Assembly (NCBI GenBank): GCA_900769735.1
Contig: CAAGHY010000050.1
Location: 1 to 24,683 of the forward strand
Origin: Rikenellaceae bacterium
GTDB taxonomy: Bacteria; Bacteroidota; Bacteroidia; Bacteroidales; UBA932
Reading direction: 5' to 3'
DNA length: 24,683 bases
Positions 17,065-23,621 of the stretch are shown in pieces. Both the position numbers and the translations under genes were made by a program. Each line of letters opens with the position of its first letter. Positions within the stretch are counted from its first letter, which is position 1. The notes beneath the pieces were generated by a model that worked only from the letters and a program-made list of their open reading frames with translations, searched no databases and was not told where the DNA came from.

Positions 17065-17622
17065 ATGAAAATATACACTAAAGGCGGAGACAAAGGGACC
17101 ACTTCTCTTGTTGGAGGCAAAAGGGTTCCAAAGAATCATCCAAGGGTAGAGGCTTACGGAGACCTGGATGAACTGATTTCATTTATCGGGATTATAATCA
17201 GCGATACAGATATTCAGGAGGTTAAGGATAATCTGAGAAAGGTTCAGGAAGACCTTATGCTTATTTCTGCACATTTTGCTTCAGACGGTTCAAGCAAGAG
17301 TCTGAAAGAGGTGGGAGAAGAGAGCATTGAGTTTCTGGAGAAGGAGATTGATGATATGACTGCACAGCTTCCTCCTCAAACTGCTTTTATCCTTCCTGGC
17401 GGTCCAAGAGTATCTTCAGAGTGCCACGTTGCAAGGACAATCTGCAGAAGGGCAGAAAGACACGCGCTTGTAATTGGCACAGGCGGTGAGGCAAATGAAG
17501 AAGTTTCCCAGCAGGTAAAAATTGGTTTGAGATATCTGAACAGATTGTCTGACTGGCTGTTTACATTGGCAAGATTTCTTTGCATAAAAAATGGAGAAAA
17601 AGAGGTATTCTGGTTGCCATAA
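17065..17622 (+). CDS. pduO: Cob(I)alamin adenosyltransferase, PduO type
   Basis: This enzyme transfers the 5'-deoxyadenosyl group of ATP to cob(I)alamin, making adenosylcobalamin. The 185-residue helical-bundle protein has the ATP-binding N-terminus IYTKGGDKGTTSL (3-15), then RVEAYGDLDEL, the helix CHVARTICRRAERH with the conserved Arg/Glu pair, and LRYLNRLSDWLFTLARF near the end. These are signature regions of the PduO/MMAB family rather than the unrelated CobA or EutT types. The product coenzyme is exactly what MutB, encoded in the same window, needs. It lies 11 nt after the ABC ATPase gene; no B12 riboswitch can fit in that gap. It appears to be the last gene of this run, because a new promoter overlaps its 3' end. 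Confidence 0.93.
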   Translation: MKIYTKGGDKGTTSLVGGKRVPKNHPRVEAYGDLDELISFIGIIISDTDIQEVKDNLRKVQEDLMLISAHFASDGSSKSLKEVGEESIEFLEKEIDDMTAQLPPQTAFILPGGPRVSSECHVARTICRRAERHALVIGTGGEANEEVSQQVKIGLRYLNRLSDWLFTLARFLCIKNGEKEVFWLP

Positions 17623-17642
17623 CATTTTTTTTGCTATATTTG
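17614..17642 (+). promoter_or_regulatory. Promoter for the DUF2795 gene
   Basis: TATATTTG at 17635-17642 matches the Bacteroidota -7 element, and TTG at 17614-17616 lies 18 nt upstream at the -33 position, inside the end of the adenosyltransferase gene. The predicted start near 17648 gives a leader of about 50 nt before the ATG at 17698. Confidence 0.6.
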
Positions 17643-17644
17643 CG

Positions 17645-17664
17645 CCCCATTGCAAGAAATGGGG
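17645..17664 (+). promoter_or_regulatory. Hairpin at the predicted 5' end of the DUF2795 mRNA
   Basis: CCCCATT (17645-17651) and AATGGGG (17658-17664) pair perfectly around a six-base loop. The stem begins within a few bases of the predicted transcript start, so it would sit at the very 5' end of the mRNA. It has no downstream U-run, so it is not a terminator; a stabilising stem is one reading. Confidence 0.4.
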
Positions 17665-17697
17665 AGACTAATTTGTTAGAAATTAAAAATTTAAGCT

Positions 17698-17919
17698 ATG
17701 TATTGGACACTAGAACTTGCATCCAAACTTGAGGATGCACCATGGCCTGCTACAAAGGATGAGCTGATTGACTATGCTACCCGCTCAGGAGCTCCTCTAG
17801 AGGTTATTGAGAACCTTAATGACCTTGAGGATGACGGAGAGATCTACGAGAGCATTGAGGAGATTTGGCCAGATTATCCAAGCAAAGAGGACTTTTTCTT
17901 CAACGAAGATGAGTACTAA
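17698..17919 (+). CDS. DUF2795 family small acidic protein
   Basis: This 73-residue protein matches the DUF2795 type: MYWTLELASKLEDAPWPATK at the start, DELIDYATRSGAPLEVIENL in the middle, then a strongly acidic end rich in Glu, Asp and aromatics (IWPDYPSKEDFFFNEDEY). No function is established that I can name. It has no signal peptide and no cysteine. It is a stand-alone gene with a good promoter, a 5' hairpin and its own terminator, and its A-rich leader is typical of well-translated genes in this phylum. That organisation suggests an abundant product, which is inference. Confidence 0.85.
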   Translation: MYWTLELASKLEDAPWPATKDELIDYATRSGAPLEVIENLNDLEDDGEIYESIEEIWPDYPSKEDFFFNEDEY

Positions 17920-17962
17920 CAGTTTTTGCGGGGATAAAGCAGTTTAACAAATTGATACTCAG

Positions 17963-18004
17963 AATGGGACAGGGAATATAATTTCCTTGTCCCATTTATT
18001 TTTC
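17963..18004 (+). terminator. Intrinsic terminator after the DUF2795 gene
   Basis: A 14-bp stem with one G-U pair (AATGGGACAGGGAA, 17963-17976, with TTCCTTGTCCCATT, 17983-17996) has a six-base loop and is followed by TATTTTTC. It lies 44 nt after the stop codon. Confidence 0.85.
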
Positions 18005-18025
18005 ATATCCGCTTCCTATTTTTTG

Positions 18026-18033
18026 TATATTTG
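18026..18033 (+). promoter_or_regulatory. Candidate -7 element for trkA
   Basis: TATATTTG fits TAnnTTTG and lies 21 nt before the ATG at 18055. No clear TTG is seen at -33. The in-frame TTG at 18031 falls inside this element, which argues that it is not the translation start. Confidence 0.45.
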
Positions 18034-18054
18034 CTTTACTATAACCACATTCAT

Positions 18055-19407
18055 ATGAAAATCATTATTGCAGGTGCAGGTGAGGTTGGAAGCCATCTGG
18101 CAAAGATGTTGAGCAATGAATCCAACAACCTTACAATTATAGACAGCAACGAGAGCCGCTTGAACAAACTGCGCGAAGTAGCTGATGTCATTACCATTTT
18201 AGGTAATCCAACTTCCATTGAAACCCTTAAGGAAGCTGGAGCAGAAAAGGCTGACCTGTTCATTGCAGTAAGCCCTTCCCAGTACCAGGATGTAAATATC
18301 ATCAGTGCAATGCTTGCAAAGAAGATGGGTAGCGGAAAAGTTACCGCCCGCATCAACAATGACGAGTATATGCACCACGAGAACAAGCTCCTTTTTACAG
18401 AAATGGGCATTGACCTGCTGTTCTACCCGGAGAAGATTGCCTCATACGAGATTGTTGACCTTCTTAAACAGACCGGTACAACCGAGTTTATGGAGTTTGC
18501 AAGAGGTATGCTTCAAATGGTTGCCTTCAGATTGGAGGAAGGGGCTCCCCTTATAGACAAATGTGTTTCTGACATCTCATCCTTTACCGGCAAAAGCCAG
18601 TACAAAGTGGTTGCCATTGCCAGAAATTCTGACACAATCATCCCAAGTCCAGAAACAAAGTTCATTGAAAACGATCTTGTGTTTGTGATATGTACAAGAG
18701 ACGGTGTTCAGGATGCAATGAGCTTCTCCGGCAAGAAGGAGATAAAGATCAAGAACCTTATGGTTGTTGGTGGAGGGAAGATTGGAGAGATGCTTGTAAA
18801 GAAGATGAGCAAGGTGTCTGACCATATAAAGATAATTGAGGTGAATCCGGAAAGATGCGAATATCTTGCAGAGACACTGGACAACAAGGTGATGGTAATA
18901 AATGGAGACGGCCGCAACTCAGACCTTCTTACAGAAGAAGATGTTACAAAATATGACGCATTTGTTGCCGTTACTGGAAGCTCGGAAACCAATATCCTCT
19001 CTTGCGTTGCCGCAAAGAGAATGGGTGTTGCAAAAACAATTGCCGAGGTTGAGAATATTGAGTATATCAAACTGGCTGAGGGTATGGGAGTGGATGCAGT
19101 GATAAACAAGAAGCTTGCCACTGCAGGACGTATTTTCCGATTTACACTAAGCAACAAGGTACGTTCAATCAAATGTCTAAACGGATCTGATGCGGAGGTT
19201 CTGGAGTTCATCGTCACCCCTAGCAGTGCCATCACCAAAGGCCCTATCAAGGAGCTCCGATTCCCTAAAGAGGCAATTATTGGCGGCATCATCAGGGGAA
19301 ATGAGATTTTTGTGGCAACAGATGATACCGTAATCAAACCTTATGACAGGGTTGCCGTATTTGCCCTTCCGCAAGTACTTGCCAAAGTGAATAAGTTCTT
19401 CATATAG
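18055..19407 (+). CDS. trkA: Trk system potassium transporter peripheral protein TrkA
   Basis: TrkA is the cytoplasmic NAD(H)-binding regulator of the TrkH potassium channel. The 450-residue protein is a tandem duplication: an RCK-N Rossmann domain beginning MKIIIAGAGEVGSHLAKML (GxGxxG), an RCK-C domain (about 140-220), a second Rossmann domain from about residue 233 (NLMVVGGGKIGEMLVKKM) and a second RCK-C domain at the end. This two-copy form is the classical TrkA. The ATG at 18055 is used because it opens directly on the Rossmann strand; an in-frame TTG at 18031 lies within the promoter. No trkH follows; the next gene is on the opposite strand. Its terminator is shared with the converging membrane-protein gene. 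Confidence 0.94.
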   Translation: MKIIIAGAGEVGSHLAKMLSNESNNLTIIDSNESRLNKLREVADVITILGNPTSIETLKEAGAEKADLFIAVSPSQYQDVNIISAMLAKKMGSGKVTARINNDEYMHHENKLLFTEMGIDLLFYPEKIASYEIVDLLKQTGTTEFMEFARGMLQMVAFRLEEGAPLIDKCVSDISSFTGKSQYKVVAIARNSDTIIPSPETKFIENDLVFVICTRDGVQDAMSFSGKKEIKIKNLMVVGGGKIGEMLVKKMSKVSDHIKIIEVNPERCEYLAETLDNKVMVINGDGRNSDLLTEEDVTKYDAFVAVTGSSETNILSCVAAKRMGVAKTIAEVENIEYIKLAEGMGVDAVINKKLATAGRIFRFTLSNKVRSIKCLNGSDAEVLEFIVTPSSAITKGPIKELRFPKEAIIGGIIRGNEIFVATDDTVIKPYDRVAVFALPQVLAKVNKFFI

Positions 19408-19446
19408 ATTCTGTACAGAAGGAAAATACTATCGGGAAGATACAAA

Positions 19447-19480
19447 AGGCGCACTGGGAATTTCTCCTGTGCGCCTCTTT
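19447..19480. terminator. Bidirectional terminator between converging genes
   Basis: The 8-bp GC-rich stem AGGCGCAC (19447-19454) / GTGCGCCT (19469-19476) is flanked by T-rich sequence on one side and A-rich on the other. It sits between trkA (+) and the Gate-domain gene (-), so it can serve both. The 95-nt gap also contains a CTATCGGGA word at 19429-19437. Confidence 0.75.
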
Positions 19481-19502
19481 TATGCTATGAATTATATGTT
19501 GA

Positions 19503-20645
19503 TTACAACAATCCTATCAGAACAAACAGCCAGTGGGCAATAACACCTGCACACAAACCTCCGATTGTGTGGGCAATAATTGCTTTTGAAGTAAGCTCCC
19601 TGTATCCCAAAGAGTCAAGCATTGCTGTATGTGTGCTCAAGTATCCGCTCCAGCACATACCCATTGCTGTAAATACCGCAATTGCATTGCCATCGATAAG
19701 ACCAGCCTCCTGGAACGTAGGTACAAGACCCAAAGCAGCACCTACGGCACCCAAAGCTGTCATAGGGAAAGCAACCAGCTCAGGGCTTGTAAAGCCGAAC
19801 AGCCAGTCAAATACAAAATCTATCTTCTCAGCCAAAGCTGGCAACAAGGCAATACCCTCATATGCTGCTCCTGTATAACCGTTCTCACTTGGGCCAAAAG
19901 TGAACATCATTACAAATGTTGAAATGATAAGGACGCCAGGGATAATTGCCAAACCAAGCTCTACACCTGATTTACCTCCGTCAAGAAGCGAGTTGAGGAT
20001 TCTTAAAAACAACCCCTCTTCAGCGGCAACTTTCTCTTCCTGTACCTCTTCAGTGGCTGCCTCTGATTTTGAAACCACATCTTCAATAAAATCAGGTCTT
20101 GCCTTAAGTATAAGTTTCTGGGCAATTCTGGTGGAGATTACACTACCAATAAACGCTCCCACCAAGCCAATTAGAGCAGCTGTTGCAAAACCTCTGCCAG
20201 CCATAAACACAATTACCACCAAACCCATACCAAATGCGGTACCGAAGTTTGTAATTGAAATAAGCTGGTATTTCTTGAAATATTTGCTGAAGTTCTTGTC
20301 ATTTGCCAAAGTGATGATTGCAGGATTATCGGAAAGGAAAGTAAGCACTCCTCCCAAAGCTGCAACACCAGGAAGATTCCATAGAGGTTTCATCAAAGGT
20401 CTCAAAATCTTTTCAAGAACACCAACAACACCAAACTCCACCAATATTTTTCCCAATGCTCCCGACAGTACTGTAATTCCCATAATATAGAAAACTGTCT
20501 CAAGCAATAGTTTGTAAGAGGTGTTCATAAGGGTATTCAACATATTTGGAACCCCCATCTTTGAGCCCAAGGCACCAAAGATCATGAAGAACACTATCAG
20601 AAAGAAGAGCGGTTCAAACTTCTTAAGGCTTTTATTTTTCTTCAT
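19503..20645 (-). CDS. Gate (nucleoside-recognition) domain membrane protein, CD0519/CD1768-like
   Basis: This polytopic inner-membrane protein of 380 residues is of unproven function. It has two halves, each with several membrane segments: about 10-172, and 225-380. They are joined by a soluble acidic loop (about 180-222, rich in Glu, Ala and Val). Notable segments are LTFLSDNPAIITLANDKNF (101-119), ITNFGTAFGMGLVV and, near the end, MGMCWSGYLSTHTAMLDSLG. The arrangement resembles Gate-domain proteins (SpmA/SpmB, nucleoside-recognition) and in particular the family labelled CD0519/CD1768, from memory. Conserved polar residues inside membrane segments suggest a transporter. It begins 21 nt after the porin gene on the same strand, so the two are probably one transcript. 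Confidence 0.75.
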   Translation of the reverse strand: MKKNKSLKKFEPLFFLIVFFMIFGALGSKMGVPNMLNTLMNTSYKLLLETVFYIMGITVLSGALGKILVEFGVVGVLEKILRPLMKPLWNLPGVAALGGVLTFLSDNPAIITLANDKNFSKYFKKYQLISITNFGTAFGMGLVVIVFMAGRGFATAALIGLVGAFIGSVISTRIAQKLILKARPDFIEDVVSKSEAATEEVQEEKVAAEEGLFLRILNSLLDGGKSGVELGLAIIPGVLIISTFVMMFTFGPSENGYTGAAYEGIALLPALAEKIDFVFDWLFGFTSPELVAFPMTALGAVGAALGLVPTFQEAGLIDGNAIAVFTAMGMCWSGYLSTHTAMLDSLGYRELTSKAIIAHTIGGLCAGVIAHWLFVLIGLL

Positions 20646-20666
20646 TGTTTATTTGTTAATTTGTTT

Positions 20667-21716
20667 CTATCTGTCCAGAACTTTCATCTGCCATTTCACG
20701 CCCACATTGAATGTCTGCGGAACCTGATTGGCTGTAGATGAATACCAGAATGCGTGGAATCTCAAAGAGTATTTGTCTTTCTTTACTGGATAATACTCTA
20801 CACCTGCACCATAAAATCCCAGATCAACGCCTGGCATTACACATCTGTCATAAATAAAGTCAGCACCTGCCTCCTGCGCCTTGTTCACATCATAACCGCC
20901 CTTGGCAAAAAGGGTTACCATTGGAGATACATCAACGGCAACTTTCCCGTGCAATGAGAAATCCTCAAAGAATCCTGTACCTTTACCCGCATATCGGTTC
21001 ATATAGTCAAGGTCAAGAGCAAGGCCTTTTGCTGGTTTTATCTTGTGGCCCAATGCAATATAATTGATGAAGTCCCCCTTGCTGTACTCCATAAAGTTCA
21101 CGGAATAGATTGTATTCAACCAGCTGGCAACATTTCCATACCACATCAGATTGTACGCAAACAGCCCCTCCAAAGCTTTGCTGGTGAAAGGGGAGTTTAC
21201 AACCTGCGCATAGAGCTTGTTGTTTTCATTAGGAGCAAAACCAACATTTACACCTATATGGAACGGGCTTATATGGTTCCAGAAATCAGATGCAATGAAC
21301 ACATCCATAGGTGAGTAATCATACTCGATGGTACCAATGCACACCATCTGTTTTCCTGCAGTTACAGAAACTTTCTCACTTGCATGCCAAGTTACGTTTG
21401 CCCAATCGGTTGCATTGAACAAAGATCTGTTGGCTCCAGCATCCAAATACAGTCTGTGGCGGAAATTTTAGCTGAACTTGTCATTTATGCGGCCGTCAGC
21501 TGCCAACCAGATATATCTTCCAACAAAGCCCATCTGGTTTTCTGGTTTGATACCTGTAATGTCATCATCAGCAAAAGTGGTGAATTCACCGTCAAACCTA
21601 GTCTCAAACTTAATTCTCAAAGAAGGATCCTCCTTTTTGTCCGCATCCTGGGCAAATACAAGCACTGGTGACAGCACGGTGCAACAAAGGAGTCCCAACA
21701 AATATAAAATTCTCAT
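20667..21716 (-). pseudogene. Outer-membrane porin interrupted by an in-frame stop codon
   Basis: Two adjacent open segments in the same frame make one porin-like gene. Codons 1-82 (21716-21471) encode a signal peptide (MRILYLLGLLCCTVLSPVLVFAQ) and the first barrel strands. A TAA at 21470-21468 interrupts codon 83. The remaining roughly 266 codons run without a stop to 20667 and include FNATDWANVTW, VTAGKQMVCIGTIEYDYSPMDVF and alternating beta-strand patterns to VGVKWQMK. The sense around the break (DKFS-stop-NFRHRL) fits the porin pattern KFSYNFRxRL, so one base change of a Tyr codon to TAA is the simplest reading. The whole would be 349 residues, normal for phosphate-selective-porin-like proteins. 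The substrate is unknown. A sequencing error is possible. Confidence 0.8.
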
Positions 21717-21750
21717 AAACCGCAGTTATTCCAAGTTATAAAATAAATGA

Positions 21751-21780
21751 CAAAAGTAATCAATTATCATTTAATTCCAA
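21751..21780 (-). promoter_or_regulatory. Promoter for the porin gene
   Basis: On the minus strand, TACTTTTG (21758 to 21751) matches TAnnTTTG, and TTG (21780 to 21778) lies exactly 19 nt upstream. It ends 34 nt before the porin ATG and overlaps the last codons of uup. Confidence 0.6.
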
Positions 21781-23541
21781 CCATCTCAACTCTTTCTCAT
21801 CCAATAAAGCCATAACTTCCCCAATCCTCACGGATGCCTCATTCAACTCAGCCCCTGATATTGCTCCTCCCGACAGTTTCGCCTCCAACTCATTCTTCTC
21901 ATTTCCCAACATCTCCAGATCCTTCTCCAACTGCTCAAGCTCCCTCTGCTCCTTGTAGCTCAACTTCTTCTTTTTTGGAGGTGCAGACGGATCCTGCTCT
22001 TTCTTTTTCATCTCTTTCTGGGCATTCTCCCTCTCAAGTGCCCTTTTCTGCTTTTCCTTGTCTTTTATGTATTCCCTATAGCCAGAATAACTTCCCACAA
22101 AATCCTTTACTACACCATCACCCTCAAAAACAAACAGATGATCTGCAATCTTATCCAGGAAAAAACGGTCGTGGGAAACAATGATGACAGACCCTCCAAA
22201 ACCTTTCAAATACTCCTCCAATACATTTAGGGTAAGGATATCAAGGTCATTCGTAGGCTCATCCAAAATGAGGACATTAGGGTTCTGCATAAGCACTGTA
22301 AGGAGATAAAGCCTCCTCTTCTCCCCTCCGCTCAACTTCTCTATCTTGTTGTAATGCATATTTGGAGGGAAAAGGAAATAATTGAGGAATGTTGATATCG
22401 GTACGCTCTTTCCATCTCCCAAAGTAACCACCTCTGCAATCTCCCTTACTGCTTCAATTACAGTATCATCGGGATTAAATTCAATACCTTTCTGTCTGTA
22501 GTATCCAAAACGTACAGTCTCTCCAATTTCTATACTGCCGCTGGTAGGGGTAAGCGTACCCGTAATCAGATTCAGGAAAGTGGACTTACCCACTCCGTTC
22601 TTGCCAACAATACCTATTTTCTCCCCTGGTGCAAAGTTATAGGTGAAATCCTCCAGACCAATCCAGTTGTCATATCTGTAGCCCAGATTCTTGCAGTTCA
22701 CTATCTTCTTTCCCAAACGGGCTGTCTGCACATTTATGTTAAGATTCTTCTCGTCCGGTCTTCCCTGCGCCTTATCCTTCAACTCATAAAATGCATCAAT
22801 CCTGTACTTGGCTTTTGTACCTCTGGCACACGGCATCCTCCGCATCCAGTCCAACTCAGTTCTGAGCAGGTTTCTTGCCCTGTCAACCTCTTTCCTGAAA
22901 TTCTGCATCCTCTCCTCACGCTTCTGCAGGTAGTAGGAATAATTGCCGTTATAGGTATATAAAGTGCCGTCTGCCATCTCTATAATCTGGTTACACACCC
23001 TATCCAGGAAATAGCGGTCGTGGGTAACCATAAGAAGAGTGCATTTCTGGCGTGTAAGATACTCCTCTAGATACTCAATTGTCTCAAGATCCAAGTGGTT
23101 GGTAGGCTCATCCATTACCAGAAAATCAGGTTTCTGTACGAACATACAGGCTATGGCAACACGTTTTATCTCTCCACCGCTCAACTCACAAATCTTCTGC
23201 TGTGGATTGGTAAGCTTAAGCGAGAACAGTATCTCATCAATCTCATATTTCTGGCAATGCCTCGCATTTGGAGACACAACCTCCCATATGGTAAGATCCG
23301 GATCATAAACATTATCCTGCGCCAGGAATGAGATGGTAATGTCTTTAAGGAACTTTATCTTTCCATCTCCGTCTGAACTTTCAACTCCGGCTAGTATCCT
23401 CAAAAGAGAAGTTTTTCCGGTACCGTTAGGGGCAATAAGGGCAATTTTGTCTCCCTCATTGATGTTCATATTTATATTGTTGAAAAGGACCTTTGGACCG
23501 TATGATTTTGAAACGTTCTCTACTTGTAAATAAGATGCCAT
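21760..23541 (-). CDS. uup: ABC-F family ATPase, Uup type
   Basis: This soluble protein of 593 residues has two ABC ATPase domains and no membrane segment; ABC-F proteins act on the ribosome. Domain 1 has PNGTGKTS (38-45), LSGGE (120-124) and LVMDEPTNHLD (141-151). A linker with Arg-rich RRMPCARGTKAKYRID follows. Domain 2 has GKNGVGKS (313-320), LSGGEKRR (403-410) and LILDEPTNDLD. The last roughly 100 residues are a Lys/Glu-rich coiled coil, which is the mark of the Uup subgroup rather than EttA. Start: ATG at 23541, because MASYLQVENVSKSYG fits the family and an upstream in-frame TTG at 23562 lies within a -7 element. Antibiotic-resistance ABC-F proteins are a less likely alternative. Confidence 0.9.
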   Translation of the reverse strand: MASYLQVENVSKSYGPKVLFNNINMNINEGDKIALIAPNGTGKTSLLRILAGVESSDGDGKIKFLKDITISFLAQDNVYDPDLTIWEVVSPNARHCQKYEIDEILFSLKLTNPQQKICELSGGEIKRVAIACMFVQKPDFLVMDEPTNHLDLETIEYLEEYLTRQKCTLLMVTHDRYFLDRVCNQIIEMADGTLYTYNGNYSYYLQKREERMQNFRKEVDRARNLLRTELDWMRRMPCARGTKAKYRIDAFYELKDKAQGRPDEKNLNINVQTARLGKKIVNCKNLGYRYDNWIGLEDFTYNFAPGEKIGIVGKNGVGKSTFLNLITGTLTPTSGSIEIGETVRFGYYRQKGIEFNPDDTVIEAVREIAEVVTLGDGKSVPISTFLNYFLFPPNMHYNKIEKLSGGEKRRLYLLTVLMQNPNVLILDEPTNDLDILTLNVLEEYLKGFGGSVIIVSHDRFFLDKIADHLFVFEGDGVVKDFVGSYSGYREYIKDKEKQKRALERENAQKEMKKKEQDPSAPPKKKKLSYKEQRELEQLEKDLEMLGNEKNELEAKLSGGAISGAELNEASVRIGEVMALLDEKELRWLELNDN

Positions 23542-23559
23542 AAATATCAGATTAGAACA

Positions 23560-23567
23560 CAAAAATA
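23560..23567 (-). promoter_or_regulatory. Candidate -7 element for uup
   Basis: TATTTTTG on the minus strand fits TAnnTTTG, 18 nt before the ATG at 23541. The -33 region falls in the U-run of the preceding terminator and shows no good TTG. Confidence 0.35.
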
Positions 23568-23570
23568 AAT

Positions 23571-23602
23571 AAAAAAAGGGTTGCCTACACAGACAACCCT
23601 TT
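23571..23602 (-). terminator. Intrinsic terminator after the OmpA-family gene
   Basis: Minus-strand stem AAAGGGTTGTC / GGCAACCCTTT (11 pairs, one G-U) has a six-base loop and is followed directly by a run of Ts. It lies 19 nt past the OmpA-family stop codon. Confidence 0.88.
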
Positions 23603-23621
23603 CAAATATTGATGTTTGAAA

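Noticed and set aside
17920..18054. tRNA or small RNA gene in the DUF2795-trkA gap
   Set aside because: The only structure is a terminator hairpin followed by a promoter element; no cloverleaf or T-arm sequence.
18708..19337. Minus-strand frame of 209 codons
   Set aside because: Antisense to trkA, which has clear Rossmann motifs; composition looks like a shadow frame.
19900..20490. Plus-strand frame of 196 codons
   Set aside because: Antisense to the Gate-domain membrane protein; Pro/Ser/Ile-rich sequence without domain.
20667..21446. A separate 259-residue protein starting at the Met at 21446
   Set aside because: It lacks a signal peptide, begins in the middle of a barrel, and is in frame with the signal-bearing segment upstream; one interrupted gene is the better explanation.
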